From NCBI GenBank assembly GCA_038046785.1, contig JBBSVM010000001.1, positions 1 through 64,000 of the forward strand: 64,000 nt of DNA, given 5' to 3'. Positions 40,902 to 50,199 of this stretch are shown piece after piece. This stretch comes from JAHFTW01 sp038046785 (lineage in GTDB: Archaea; Thermoplasmatota; E2; JACPAO01; JAHFTW01). The notes beneath the pieces are model-generated. The model was not told where the DNA came from and did not search any database. It worked only from the letters and a program-made list of their open reading frames with translations. Position 1 is the stretch's first letter; each line of letters starts with the position of its first letter. The position numbers and the translations under genes were made by a program.

Positions 40902-42521
40902 GTGGACGGCGTTCGAGTCGGCTGGACGGCGCTGCTTGCCACCCTCGCCGTCGGCGGCCTTGCGCTTGGCGCCGCCTTGCAATTCGAGGCACACCTTCCC
41001 CCCGACGTCGAGACGCAGCTGGAAAACAACGAGCGGGCTGGCCCCGGCAACCCCATCCCGCTCACCGGCCTTCTGGTCGCAGCCGCCGGCGCGGGGTTTC
41101 TTGCCCTGCTGTCGCGCAAGCCATCGACCCAGCGCATCCTGCCCACGTTCGTCGCGTTTCTGTCGCTCTACCTTCTCACCATCTTCGTGCAGACCGCGTG
41201 GCCCGACCTGAGAGGCGTCGCGTTGCAAGGGGTGCGCGCCGGGGCGCTCTCCATCACCCTCATCGTCTCGAACGGGACCGGGATTCCCTCTGTCCATGTC
41301 CCGCTCTTTGGAACGCTCGCCGGACTCCTTCTCGCGACGCTCTGGGCCGCCCGAACCCTGCTTGGACGCGACCGCCCGCGCAGCCTATCCGGCCTGGTGC
41401 GTGAACAGGCGGCCCGCCACACGTTGAGCGCCCCCATCACCGCCGTCGCGGTGGCCGGAACGCTTCGCTTGGTCGGGGAGATTCCCGACGGCCAGCCGCT
41501 GGCGCGCATCCTTCTACCCGCCCTCGCCGCGGCGCTCGTTGCCGTGGAGGGAGTCGGTCTTGCCAAGCTCTGGCAGCTCGCCCGCACGGCGCAGGATGGC
41601 CGCTGGTCGCCGGTCGCCCGCGAAGCGTGGCAAGGGCTCGCCCGACTCGAATGGGCACTGTGCGGAGCCGTGGCGCTTCTGGTGCTTGCCGCATCGTTCC
41701 TGGACCGCCTTCCGCTCGAGAGTTTGCGGCCCAGCCACGCGTTTGGCGTCACCCTGCAGAGCCACACGCAGTTCGTTCTCCTCGCTCTGGTGCCGGCCCT
41801 GCCGCGACTCGCCGACGGCGGCCGTGCCCTTGTGGCGCTCAAGGAGGCCCCGCCGCTGGCCCATGCGTCCGGACCGCACCCACTTGCCATCGTGACGGCC
41901 GCGATGGCGGGCATTAGCCTCGTCCTCGCCTCCCTGGGCTGCTGGCTCCTGCCCGGCGCCCTCGCCCCATGGCTTCTGGCGTTCCTGCCCGCAACCGGCC
42001 TCGCCCTTTCGCTGGGTGGCTCCGCATCCGCCATCGCCCTTGCCGTGACGGCGTTTGCGTCCTGGGCGTTTGGCAACGATCTCGCTGCAACCTTCGTGGC
42101 CAGCGAGGGCTCAGAATTGCGCGACACTTCCAGCGCTTTGCTCGTCAGCCTCGCCCGCTTGGTCGGCCTCACTCTTGCCGCTGCCGCCGTGGCCCGCCTG
42201 ACGCGCCGGCTCGGCCAGGACGAGCGGCCCTCCATCGCCATTCCGCTCTCCGCCCTCGCAGGCGTCGCGACCGGTCTCGTTGGGCTGCTTCTCCTCGCGT
42301 TCGACATCTGGGTGCTCAGCACGTTCCGTGGCCACTCCGTGGCGCTCGGCTCCCTTCTCGCCTCACAGGACACTCCGGTCCAGGTCGCCATGGCCCTTCT
42401 CGCCATGACCCTCGGGTTGGCGGCCGGGCTTGCTCTGGCGCGCCTTGGGCGGCCCGAATGGTTTGGCCGGCCCCCGCCCCGCCCCCTGGCGCACATCTCG
42501 AATCGGCCAACGGCCTCATAG
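40902..42521 (+). CDS. large polytopic membrane protein, unknown function
   Basis: 539 residues from GTG 40902 with about twelve hydrophobic helices, spread over the whole length (e.g. TALLATLAVGGLALGAAL, LLVLAASFL, ALAIVTAAMAGISLVLASL-like, LLLLAFDIWVL). No transport or catalytic signature is recognisable. A TATA-like gggttatg at ~40871-40878 is 25-30 bp upstream of the GTG, suggesting its own leaderless transcript. An HD-domain gene follows 20 bp later. Confidence 0.7.
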   Translation: MDGVRVGWTALLATLAVGGLALGAALQFEAHLPPDVETQLENNERAGPGNPIPLTGLLVAAAGAGFLALLSRKPSTQRILPTFVAFLSLYLLTIFVQTAWPDLRGVALQGVRAGALSITLIVSNGTGIPSVHVPLFGTLAGLLLATLWAARTLLGRDRPRSLSGLVREQAARHTLSAPITAVAVAGTLRLVGEIPDGQPLARILLPALAAALVAVEGVGLAKLWQLARTAQDGRWSPVAREAWQGLARLEWALCGAVALLVLAASFLDRLPLESLRPSHAFGVTLQSHTQFVLLALVPALPRLADGGRALVALKEAPPLAHASGPHPLAIVTAAMAGISLVLASLGCWLLPGALAPWLLAFLPATGLALSLGGSASAIALAVTAFASWAFGNDLAATFVASEGSELRDTSSALLVSLARLVGLTLAAAAVARLTRRLGQDERPSIAIPLSALAGVATGLVGLLLLAFDIWVLSTFRGHSVALGSLLASQDTPVQVAMALLAMTLGLAAGLALARLGRPEWFGRPPPRPLAHISNRPTAS

Positions 42522-42541
42522 GCTCGGACCCTTGCCGAGTC

Positions 42542-43768
42542 GTGACCGTCATCGTGCGCGACCCCATCCACGGCTCCATTCCGCTGGAGGGCTGGGCGCT
42601 GCCCCTCGTCGATTCTCCCGTCGTGCAGCGCTTGCGCCGCGTCCACCAGCTCGGCACGGCGCACCTTGTCTATCCCGGCGCGCGCCACAGCCGGTTCGAG
42701 CATTCGCTTGGCGCTCACCACCTCGCGGGCCGGTTGGCGGTCGCCTTGGGGCTGACCCCGGAAGAGACGCGCACCGTGCGCGCCGCCGCCCTCCTCCACG
42801 ATGTCGGGCACGGCCCGTTCAGCCACGCCTTCGAAGAGCTGGTGAAGGAGACCGGCCGCCGTCACGAAGAGACCAGCGGGGACCTCATCAGCTGGGGCCC
42901 GCTTGCCGACCTACTGCGCCAAGGCGGCCTCGACCCGGTCGCCGTCGCCGAAGCGGTGGCTGGCAAAGGCCCGCTTGCCCCGCTGGTGTCCGGTTCGCTC
43001 GACGCCGACCGCACCGACTACCTTCTGCGCGACGCCCACTACACCGGTGTCCCCAGCCTGGTGGACCCCGACCGGCTCCTCGAAGTGGTGGCGCGCGACC
43101 CGAAGCACGGCATTGTCCTCCTGCCCAGCGGTTTGACCGCCGCGGAGGCGCTGCTCACGACGCGGTTCCTGATGTATCCCGCCGTCTACCTCCACCGCAC
43201 CGTCCGCAGCACGGAGTCGATGCTCCTCGCCGCCATCCGCGCCCTCATCGCGGCCGGCCATGCGACCCTGCAAGATTTGGAGCGCGAGACCGACGACCAG
43301 GTGATGGCACGGCTTCGGAGCGCCGGGGGCGAGCCGGCGGAACTGGCCAGCCGCCTCGATGAGCGCCGCCTCTACAAGCGCGCCCTCGAATTCCGCCCCG
43401 CGGCACACCCCGAATGGGGCCGCCTCGCCAAGGATGGCCCTGCCCGTCGCCGCCTCGCCGCCCAGCTGGCCGACGCGGCGGGGCTGCCGCACCATCAGGC
43501 GCTGCTGGATGTCCCGCAGCAGCCCAAGTTCCGCGAGTTGGCGCTCCAAGTCGCCCAAGCGGATGGCACGCACCAGCCGCTGCCCGAAGCGAGCCGCCTG
43601 GTTGGGGTGATGCAGGAGGCGCGCGATGATCATTGGCGCGCTTGGCTCTTCTGCCCCAAGGGCGAGCGCGAACGGCTTGGACGCATCGCGCAGCGGGAAC
43701 TCGGCGATCTCGCCGTTGGCGCCGTGGCGCCTCCCAGCGGCACCGCGCCCCCTCCCAAGAGTCTCTAA
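42542..43768 (+). CDS. HD-domain phosphohydrolase (dNTPase/SAMHD1-like)
   Basis: 408 residues from GTG 42542. The HD superfamily metal site is clear: HSRFEHSLGAHHLAGRLA (first His), ALLHDVGHGPFSHAFEEL (HD pair), and LDADRTDYLLRDAHYTG (distal Asp) as in YwfO/SAMHD1-type dNTP triphosphohydrolases. It starts with VIVRDPIHGSIPLEGW, which is also typical of that family. The likely reaction is removal of triphosphate from (d)NTPs, though substrate specificity is not visible. It ends 5 bp before the site-2 protease gene. Confidence 0.9.
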   Translation: MTVIVRDPIHGSIPLEGWALPLVDSPVVQRLRRVHQLGTAHLVYPGARHSRFEHSLGAHHLAGRLAVALGLTPEETRTVRAAALLHDVGHGPFSHAFEELVKETGRRHEETSGDLISWGPLADLLRQGGLDPVAVAEAVAGKGPLAPLVSGSLDADRTDYLLRDAHYTGVPSLVDPDRLLEVVARDPKHGIVLLPSGLTAAEALLTTRFLMYPAVYLHRTVRSTESMLLAAIRALIAAGHATLQDLERETDDQVMARLRSAGGEPAELASRLDERRLYKRALEFRPAAHPEWGRLAKDGPARRRLAAQLADAAGLPHHQALLDVPQQPKFRELALQVAQADGTHQPLPEASRLVGVMQEARDDHWRAWLFCPKGERERLGRIAQRELGDLAVGAVAPPSGTAPPPKSL

Positions 43769-43773
43769 CCTCG

Positions 43774-45180
43774 ATGGCTGTCGCACCTTCGATGATGGAG
43801 TTGGCGGCGCTGCGCCGCATCGTGGAGAGCCACCTGCGCGTCTACGACGCCCGTGAAGAGAAGCTGCGCGGACAGGTCGCGGCGCAGATGCTCTTCGTCA
43901 TGGTCCCGGCTGTGGGGTTCGAGGCGCGCTTCGACGCCGCCCGCGCCGCCATCCTTGCCGTCCAGCCGGAGTCGGTGGTCTTCCTGCGGCGCGAACGGGG
44001 CGAAGACATCCTCTTCGTTGCGCCCCGCCCACGCGAGGCGCCGACGCGGCCCGGTCTGCGCCTGGGACTTTTCCTTGCCACCGTTGCCACCACCGTTTTG
44101 GCGGGCTCGCTTGCATGGGCCGGATTCACCGGCGGCTTCTCGGGCAACGTCTGGGCTGACCTCGTCGTGCCGGAGAACTTGCTCTGGGGCGGCCTCTCGT
44201 TCGCATTGCCCCTGATGGCGATTCTTGGCCTGCACGAGTTGGCGCACTACGTCACCGCCCGCCGCCACGGCCTGCGCGCGACGCTGCCGCTCTTCCTGCC
44301 CATGTTGCCCGGCATGGAGTTGCCGACCGGAACCCTGGGCGCGTTCATCAGTCTCAAAGACCCGCTGCCCGACCGCAAGGCGCTCTTCGACGTGGGCGCC
44401 TCCGGGCCCATCGCAGGATTCCTCATCGCCGTCCCAGTGGTCATCCTTGGTCTTCTGCTCACCGCCTCCTCGGCGCATCCGATTCCGGACCTGCACCGCC
44501 CCAGCATCCTGGCCGATGGTGCAACCATCCTGGCGGACGGCACCGGCGCGACGCTGCTCACGGTCACCGACGCCCAGCCCGGCTTCTTTCTCTTCAACGT
44601 GACCGCTCCAGGGGAAGGCCCCTGGGCCTACCGCGTCACCGCCACCCTCACGGTGAACAACACCGAACAGAGCGAGACCCTCGACGCCACCCTCGCAGGC
44701 GGCGCCACCGAGCGGCGCAACCTCGAACTCCCGGAAGGCACCACGGCGGCCGAGCTGCGCATCACCTGGGATGACGGGCTCCTGAGTTTCGGCGACCCGC
44801 TGCTGGTGCAGTGGCTCGGCAAGGCAATCCCGGCCGACGGATACCTCAGCCACCCCACCTTCTTCGCCGGCTGGGTCGGCCTGCTTGTCACCGGCATCAA
44901 CCTCCTGCCGGTCGGGCAGCTCGACGGCGGCCACGTGGCCCGCGCCGTCTTGGGAGACCGCACGAAATACGCCGCCTACGCCGCGGTCGGACTTCTGATG
45001 GTGCTCTCCTTCCTCTTCAACTCCTGGTTCCTCATGACGCTCTTCATTCTCTTCATGGGCATCCACCACCCGCCTCCGCTCAACGACCGCGTGCCGCTCG
45101 ACAAGCGCCGCCTTGCCGTCGCCCTGGTCGTGCTCGCCATCTTCATCGTGAGTTTCGTCCCGGTCCCGGTGATGGGCTGA
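43774..45180 (+). CDS. site-2-type intramembrane zinc metalloprotease
   Basis: 468 residues. After a ~95-residue cytoplasmic N-terminal region come membrane helices with the zinc motif ILGLHELAHYVTARRHG, and later the third ligand in GINLLPVGQLDGGHVARAV, the S2P (M50) arrangement. Between them (residues ~240-350) is a ~110-residue extracytoplasmic beta-rich insertion (SILADGATILADGTGATLL, VTATLTVNNTEQ), not a PDZ domain that I recognise. It would cleave membrane-bound regulators or remnant signal peptides within the bilayer. The HAD gene starts in the TGATG overlap. Confidence 0.9.
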   Translation: MAVAPSMMELAALRRIVESHLRVYDAREEKLRGQVAAQMLFVMVPAVGFEARFDAARAAILAVQPESVVFLRRERGEDILFVAPRPREAPTRPGLRLGLFLATVATTVLAGSLAWAGFTGGFSGNVWADLVVPENLLWGGLSFALPLMAILGLHELAHYVTARRHGLRATLPLFLPMLPGMELPTGTLGAFISLKDPLPDRKALFDVGASGPIAGFLIAVPVVILGLLLTASSAHPIPDLHRPSILADGATILADGTGATLLTVTDAQPGFFLFNVTAPGEGPWAYRVTATLTVNNTEQSETLDATLAGGATERRNLELPEGTTAAELRITWDDGLLSFGDPLLVQWLGKAIPADGYLSHPTFFAGWVGLLVTGINLLPVGQLDGGHVARAVLGDRTKYAAYAAVGLLMVLSFLFNSWFLMTLFILFMGIHHPPPLNDRVPLDKRRLAVALVVLAIFIVSFVPVPVMG

Positions 45181-45896
45181 TGGCGGGTCCGGATTTCGCC
45201 AACGCCAAGGCCATCCTGTTCGACATGGATGACACGCTCATCAACTGGCGCGCCGCCGAGGCGGGCGCCGTGGCCGCCCTTTCCACCTCGCATTTCGTTC
45301 CGGCCGGGGCGACGCACGACACCGTTGTCTCCACCTACGCCACCATCCTGGAGGAGACCTGGGAGATGTGGCGGCGCGAGCGGCGCTGGATTTACGTCAC
45401 CGAGCGGCTGCGCACGCTCACCGAACGGCTGGGGCTTTCCGGCCTCGACGCCGACGCCCTCGGAGCACAATTCCATGTCGAGGCGGCGTCGCGGTTGGCG
45501 CTCCTCGACGGCGCCGACGAGGTGCTTGCCACGGCACGGCAGGGGCGCCGCACCGCACTCCTCACCAACGGCCGACCCGAGATTCAGCGCCCCAAGGTGG
45601 ACCGTTTCCGCTTCGACACGAAAGTGGATTTCGTCGGCATCACCGGGGAGTTGGGGGCGTGGAAGCCCGACTTGCGCGCGTTCCGCATCGTCCTCGACCG
45701 CCTCGGAGTCGCCCCGGAGGAGGCCATCATGGTGGGCGACGCCATCGACTTCGACATCGTTCCGGCCAAGCGGCTTGGCATGGGAACGGTCTGGGTGAAT
45801 CCCACCGGCTCCTCCCATCCGGACGCCGACCTGGTGGTGGCTTCTCCTGCGGGCATGCTGTCCCACTTCGCCGCGCTGCACGCGCAACCCTCTTGA
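45180..45896 (+). CDS. HAD-superfamily phosphatase
   Basis: 238 residues. All four HAD motifs are present: AILFDMDDTLINW (nucleophile Asp), TALLTNGRPEIQ, GAWKPDLRAF (Lys) and MVGDAIDFDIVPAKRLG. The ~110-residue helical cap after motif 1 is of the C1 type, like YjjG/phosphoglycolate-type enzymes. The substrate is not readable from sequence. The ATG overlaps the protease stop. Confidence 0.9.
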   Translation: MAGPDFANAKAILFDMDDTLINWRAAEAGAVAALSTSHFVPAGATHDTVVSTYATILEETWEMWRRERRWIYVTERLRTLTERLGLSGLDADALGAQFHVEAASRLALLDGADEVLATARQGRRTALLTNGRPEIQRPKVDRFRFDTKVDFVGITGELGAWKPDLRAFRIVLDRLGVAPEEAIMVGDAIDFDIVPAKRLGMGTVWVNPTGSSHPDADLVVASPAGMLSHFAALHAQPS

Positions 45897-45918
45897 CCGG
45901 AACGGCGGTGGCGCACGC

Positions 45919-46260
45919 GTGCAGTCCTACCCGGTGAAGCCCGGCCAAGCCGCGAAAGTCAACCTCGCTGACTCGTTCGACGCCTCGTTCGACTCCCACA
46001 AGAAAGAGGGCGACTGGCTGGTCGGCTCCTACGGCTCGATGCCCTCCATCAAGGTGCGCTACGAGGGCAAGAAAGAGCTCCAGGTCGACACCGTGACGGA
46101 CAAGTCGTTCGCGCTCAAAGTGGCGGCCGGCGACAAGGCGGCGCTCGCCGTCGCCATGGACACACAGCGGCGCTGGAACGAGTTCCTTGAAGGCGTCACC
46201 GGCTACGACGCCAAGACGCGCGGCAAGAAGGCGCAGGAAGCGGCGAAGAAGAGCGCCTGA
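45919..46260 (+). CDS. small conserved archaeal protein (possible DUF5611-like)
   Basis: 113 residues from GTG 45919: MQSYPVKPGQAAKVNL, then WLVGSYGSMPSIKVRYEGKK and a Lys-rich helical end. Soluble, no signal peptide. The opening Met-Gln-x-Tyr and overall size recall DUF5611 proteins of euryarchaea, but I am not certain. It lies 22 bp after the HAD phosphatase on the same strand. Confidence 0.65.
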   Translation: MQSYPVKPGQAAKVNLADSFDASFDSHKKEGDWLVGSYGSMPSIKVRYEGKKELQVDTVTDKSFALKVAAGDKAALAVAMDTQRRWNEFLEGVTGYDAKTRGKKAQEAAKKSA

Positions 46261-46264
46261 GCCA

Positions 46265-47209
46265 TCAACGCCGGGCAAAGAAGAGACCGCGCAGGCTCCA
46301 CGTCCAGTCGTCGAACGTCGACGCGTCGGCGGGCGGTGCCGCGTGCTCGAAATGGAAGGTGGCCTGCGTCAAGTTGCCGCTCACCGCAAGGAAAATCGCA
46401 TCGGTTGCGCTGCCGAGGAATCCCGGCTGCGCCGTCCCCTGCCGCTCGCCTTCGTCGCACCGCTCCAGCGCATCGAGGCTTGCCCCGTAACGGAACGCTC
46501 CAGTGGTGAGCGGCCCCGCCGCCGCGTCGGCGACGAGGATGGCGAGCCCCGTCCGGTTGGGCGCCGGCTCGACATGCTCGACCGCTCCGACGCCCGATGC
46601 GACAATTGGGGCCGGTAGGCTCCAAGGCACCTCGCGCGTCGCGGTCGTGCGGTGGACGCTCTCGTTGCCTTGGAACATGAACGCCATGGGCGCCAGGTAG
46701 GCGTTGTTCCACGCCCAGACCTGATAGTCCCCTTTCGCGAGTTGCGGAAGTTCCCCCGCGCCGGCCGCAGGAAGGAGGAACGCGTAGTCGTTGAACCCTC
46801 CCGACTTGACGTCCACGGCGTGCAGGTCGGCAGGGGCGCACGCCGTCGGCACCGGGTCGGGCACGATGGCAAAACCGTAGCGGATGTCGGTGTTGCCGTT
46901 GTTCTCGCCCGGGTCCCGGTTCGTAAAACTTGGGACGCGCGTGACGTTGCGCAGCGTCAAATGGAAACCGTGCACCTTGCCATCCGGCGGGACGGTGAAG
47001 TTGAGTTGCAAGCTTTCGCCTGCATGGACCACGGTCGGGAGCGCGGGCTCGGGCGGTGGCGCCTGCGTCGATGCGGACCCGACGGCGAGGATGGAGCCGC
47101 CGATGCCAGGCGCCGCGGCGGACGCATCGGCGCCTTCGTCGTTCGACGCCGGAGTGCTGCAGCCCGCGACGACGACGGCCATCGCACAGAGCAGGATGGC
47201 GCGTCTCAT
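46265..47209 (-). CDS. lipoprotein, unknown function
   Basis: 314 residues. N-terminus MRRAILLCAMAVVVAGCST is a lipoprotein signal with lipobox VAGC, followed by a Ser/Ala/Pro-rich linker and an exported beta-rich domain (LQLNFTVPPDGKVHGFHLTL, VHRTTATREVPWSLPAP). No catalytic motif. It starts in an ATGA overlap with the upstream XRE regulator, suggesting the regulator controls it or that both respond to the same signal. Confidence 0.78.
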   Translation of the reverse strand: MRRAILLCAMAVVVAGCSTPASNDEGADASAAAPGIGGSILAVGSASTQAPPPEPALPTVVHAGESLQLNFTVPPDGKVHGFHLTLRNVTRVPSFTNRDPGENNGNTDIRYGFAIVPDPVPTACAPADLHAVDVKSGGFNDYAFLLPAAGAGELPQLAKGDYQVWAWNNAYLAPMAFMFQGNESVHRTTATREVPWSLPAPIVASGVGAVEHVEPAPNRTGLAILVADAAAGPLTTGAFRYGASLDALERCDEGERQGTAQPGFLGSATDAIFLAVSGNLTQATFHFEHAAPPADASTFDDWTWSLRGLFFARR

Positions 47210-47892
47210 GCCATCGCCTTCAGCCTGGCTTCAAGTTCGGCGGCGTCGAGGTCGGTGGTGATGAGCGGAATCTGCTCGGCCTCGGCCAGCCGGTAGGCCA
47301 GCTTGTCCACGTCTTCGGGACGGTGGTAGACGACGAGGCTCGGCTTCATCGGATGGACGCGGATGGCAATCATCGGGCTGCGTCCGTACTTGATGCCGGT
47401 GAAGCACAAGGCGCGCTGCGTGCTCCAGCCGTAGACGCGAACGTAGTCGGTCGCGTTGAGGCTCGCAATCGCTTTGATGGAGTCGATGAGCGTGAAGCCT
47501 TGGACCTGCTTCTGCGCCAGGTTGGCGGTGACGAGGACGCGCCCTTCGATGCGCTCGATGAAATCGCTCGCGGCGATGTTGCGCCGATACTCCCCGATGG
47601 CGAGGATGCCCTCGGTCGGGTTGAGCAGGCTGTGGTACTTGGCGAGGATGTGGCCGCCGGTGTCCTTGTCGGCGGCGACGAGCGCCTCGACGATGCGGCG
47701 GATGGTGGCGATGCCTGGAGATTTGCGGCGGCCCGATTCGTAGTCGCTGATGACCGAGGGATTCACCTCGAGCCGCGCCGCAAGCTGCGACTGGTTGAGT
47801 TCGAAACTCTCGCGCCACTTCCGGATGGTGGCGCCAGCGTCGTCGCTAAGGGTGATCTCCCCCGCCATCTTCTCCAGGATTGCCTCCTGCAT
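47206..47892 (-). CDS. XRE-family helix-turn-helix transcriptional regulator (archaeal type)
   Basis: 228 residues. The N-terminal HTH (residues ~18-75, FELNQSQLAARLEVNPSVIS, then DYESGRRKSPGIATIRRIVE) is of the Cro/XRE type. The C-terminal ~140 residues (LVTANLAQKQVQGFTLIDSI, then YVRVYGWSTQRALCFTGI) match the conserved archaeal putative regulators that carry a single HTH plus a unique ligand or dimerisation domain. It is divergent from the gene at 48108, and the gap holds an inverted repeat. The lipoprotein gene follows with a 4-bp overlap. Confidence 0.88.
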   Translation of the reverse strand: MQEAILEKMAGEITLSDDAGATIRKWRESFELNQSQLAARLEVNPSVISDYESGRRKSPGIATIRRIVEALVAADKDTGGHILAKYHSLLNPTEGILAIGEYRRNIAASDFIERIEGRVLVTANLAQKQVQGFTLIDSIKAIASLNATDYVRVYGWSTQRALCFTGIKYGRSPMIAIRVHPMKPSLVVYHRPEDVDKLAYRLAEAEQIPLITTDLDAAELEARLKAMA

Positions 47893-47994
47893 TGCAGATT
47901 AAGGCGCGCCCCGCCGCTTGAAGGTTTCGGCATGAGGCGACGGAGCCGTCGTCGTTTGGCGAAGCGCTCCTTTGCGCCCAACGGAACGCAGATG

Positions 47995-48042
47995 ACGCGG
48001 ATTGCGCGGATGTCACCCCCACAGCATCCGCGAAACCCGCGT
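47995..48042. repeat. CAGATT-type inverted repeat (copy F, CGGATT variant)
   Basis: Arms 47995-48012 (acgcggattgcgcggatg) and 48025-48042 are complementary at 16 of 18 positions around a 12-nt loop. Units are cggattgcg and cggatg. It lies in the 215-bp divergent gap between the XRE regulator and the next gene, the only clear copy in a promoter region rather than at gene ends. Confidence 0.72.
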
Positions 48043-48107
48043 GAAACTGTCTTGGGGGTCGCCGGCGGCACAAACCCTTTGACCGACTCCATCTCTCGAA
48101 GGGCCGC

Positions 48108-48554
48108 ATGAGCCTCTCCGTCCAATCCGACCGCAAACCGATTCTGAGCGGTCAGGAATCTTCCTTGCGCGTTTTCCTGGAAAACCAGACGCCGAGTCGC
48201 GCGCTGCCGATTCGCACCCTTGCCCACGCCTGGGTCGCCGCCGGCCAGAGCATCCAGGTCGGCCGGATGACGGTGCGGCTCATCGCCACCGACAAGCAGG
48301 GTCACCCATTCACAGCCGGCACCCTTCATCCCGGTCGGCTGGAGCTGTCGCGGGTTCTGCTGCAGTCGCACGGCGTCGCCGAGGCGGCCTGGCTCGCCTG
48401 GTGCGACGAACACGTCGAACTTGCGGCGCACGGCTTCGACCGCGCCTCCAACTATCCCGCCGTGCAGCTCGATGGCGCGTCCGAACTGGTTGTGGCGCGG
48501 CTGGCCCTGGGACTGCGCGACCTGGCGTTCATCGTGCGCGACCAGAGGGCCTAA
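48108..48554 (+). CDS. hypothetical protein
   Basis: 148 residues, soluble, with one Trp-Cys-Asp stretch (AWCDEHVELAAHGF) and no motif that I recognise. No signal peptide or membrane helix. It lies 24 bp upstream of glycerol-3-phosphate dehydrogenase on the same strand and may share its transcript. Start ATG 48108 follows a TATA-poor, repeat-containing gap. Confidence 0.6.
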   Translation: MSLSVQSDRKPILSGQESSLRVFLENQTPSRALPIRTLAHAWVAAGQSIQVGRMTVRLIATDKQGHPFTAGTLHPGRLELSRVLLQSHGVAEAAWLAWCDEHVELAAHGFDRASNYPAVQLDGASELVVARLALGLRDLAFIVRDQRA

Positions 48555-48578
48555 GCGCCGCCTCCGGCTCCGATTGCT

Positions 48579-50180
48579 GTGGCAAACGAGCCCCTCGACC
48601 TCCTGGTCATCGGGGGAGGGATCAACGGCGCCGCCATCGCCCGCGACGCCGCCCTGCGCGGGCTCTCCGTCTGCCTCGTCGAAGCTGGCGATTGGGGCGG
48701 CGGCACATCGAGCCGAAGCAGCAAGCTCGCCCACGGCGGCCTGCGCTACCTGGAGCAGTTCGAACTCGGCCTGGTGTTCGAGGCGCTGCGCGACCGCGAG
48801 CGCTTCCTGCGCCACGCCCCGCATCAGGTGCGCCCGCTGCAGTTCCTCTACCCCATCTACCCCGAAGTGGCAGCACGCCGCACCGTGCGCGTCGGGCTCT
48901 GGCTCTACGACGCGCTCAGCCTTGGCAAGTCGCTACCGACTCGCAAGTTCCTCAAGCCGACCGCGGCGCGCACCCTGGTTTCCGGCCTCGCCGAAACCGG
49001 ACTAACCGGCGCGGCGACCTTCTGGGACGCGCAGATTCAGCACGTCGAACGGCTGGTCGCAGAGATGGTGTGGGACGCTCGTCGCAATGGCGCCGCCGTG
49101 CACAACCACACGCGCGTCGAACGCATCTTGCTCGAGTCCGGCCGCGTGGCAGGCGCTGTGGTTCGCGACGCATCCGGCGAATCACGCACCATCCGGGCAT
49201 CCGCGGTCGTCAACGCCACCGGCTGCTGGGTCGACGAGACCTTGGGCCCGCTTGCGGCCGGAAAGCCGGCGAAAGTGCGCAAGACCAAGGGCATCCATGT
49301 CGCGGTGCCCCGCGTCAGCGACACCGCCGTCATGGTGAAGGCACGCGACGGGCGCAGTTTCTTCGTCCTGCCCTGGGGCAATCACTCTCTCATCGGCACC
49401 ACCGACAGCGACTACCGAGGCGATGTGCGCGCGGTTCGGGCCGAACCGGAGGAAGTGAGCTACCTCCTCGACGAGGCGAGCCGCTACCTTCCCGGCCACC
49501 CCTTGGAGCCCATCCTCTACACCTATGCCGGAGTGCGCGCCCTCGTCAATGAAGAGGGCGTCACCGAATCCAACGTGACGCGGCGGCACATTCTGCATGA
49601 CCACGGCAAGCGCGATGGCGCAGCGGGACTCTGGAGCCTGCAAGGGGGCAAGATCACGACGGCGCGAACCCTCGCGGAGGACTGCGTGGACCGCGTGGCA
49701 CGTTTTCTTGGACGCCCCGCGTTGGCTCGCGTTCACCCGACCCGCAAGACGCCCTATCCGGGCGGCGAAGGAGTTGAGAGTTGGAGCCGCTGGCTCGGGA
49801 CCGCAGCCGGACTCGCCCGCGCTGCCGGTGTTCCCGAGGATGTCGCGGCTGCGTTCGTGGCGCGTTGGGGCGCCCTCTGGCCGCGCGTGCTCGCCTGCGA
49901 CGGGCGGCCCGAGGCGCGACAGCTCCTGGGGGCGACCGGACTGCTTGGATGCGAGGTCAGCTTCGCGGTGCGGGAACAGCAGGCCATCCATCTCGACGAC
50001 GTCGTGTTGCGTCGCACCGATTTGGTGTGGCGCGGCGGCGACCCCGACGGGGCGGTCGCCAACTGGATGATGGCGCTGCTTGACTGGGATGGCCCGCGCT
50101 TGGGAACGGAACAGGCGCGTCTGGCGCAGGAAATGCTCCACTTCGCGGTTCCCGAGGCGCACATCGAACCGTTGGCGTAG
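48579..50180 (+). CDS. glpD: FAD-dependent glycerol-3-phosphate dehydrogenase (GlpD/GlpA type)
   Basis: Oxidises glycerol-3-phosphate to dihydroxyacetone phosphate and passes electrons to the respiratory quinone pool. 533 residues from GTG 48579. The FAD-binding GxGxxG reads LLVIGGGINGAAIARDAALR, followed by GTSSRSSKLAHGGLRYLEQF (GlpD signature), the NATGCWVD block, and LPWGNHSLIGTTDSDYRGD and LQGGKITTARTLAEDCVDRV in the C-terminal domain. This is the bacterial-type enzyme; it feeds triosephosphate isomerase, also in this window. It uses sn-G3P, not the archaeal lipid precursor sn-G1P. Confidence 0.93.
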   Translation: MANEPLDLLVIGGGINGAAIARDAALRGLSVCLVEAGDWGGGTSSRSSKLAHGGLRYLEQFELGLVFEALRDRERFLRHAPHQVRPLQFLYPIYPEVAARRTVRVGLWLYDALSLGKSLPTRKFLKPTAARTLVSGLAETGLTGAATFWDAQIQHVERLVAEMVWDARRNGAAVHNHTRVERILLESGRVAGAVVRDASGESRTIRASAVVNATGCWVDETLGPLAAGKPAKVRKTKGIHVAVPRVSDTAVMVKARDGRSFFVLPWGNHSLIGTTDSDYRGDVRAVRAEPEEVSYLLDEASRYLPGHPLEPILYTYAGVRALVNEEGVTESNVTRRHILHDHGKRDGAAGLWSLQGGKITTARTLAEDCVDRVARFLGRPALARVHPTRKTPYPGGEGVESWSRWLGTAAGLARAAGVPEDVAAAFVARWGALWPRVLACDGRPEARQLLGATGLLGCEVSFAVREQQAIHLDDVVLRRTDLVWRGGDPDGAVANWMMALLDWDGPRLGTEQARLAQEMLHFAVPEAHIEPLA

Positions 50181-50199
50181 CTCCCTTCTCCGACCATTG

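Noticed and set aside
48008..48110. A plus-strand frame starting at an ATG near 47932 and running through repeat copy F
   Set aside because: It is produced by the repeat and is Arg/Pro-rich; the real gene start at 48108 is in another frame.
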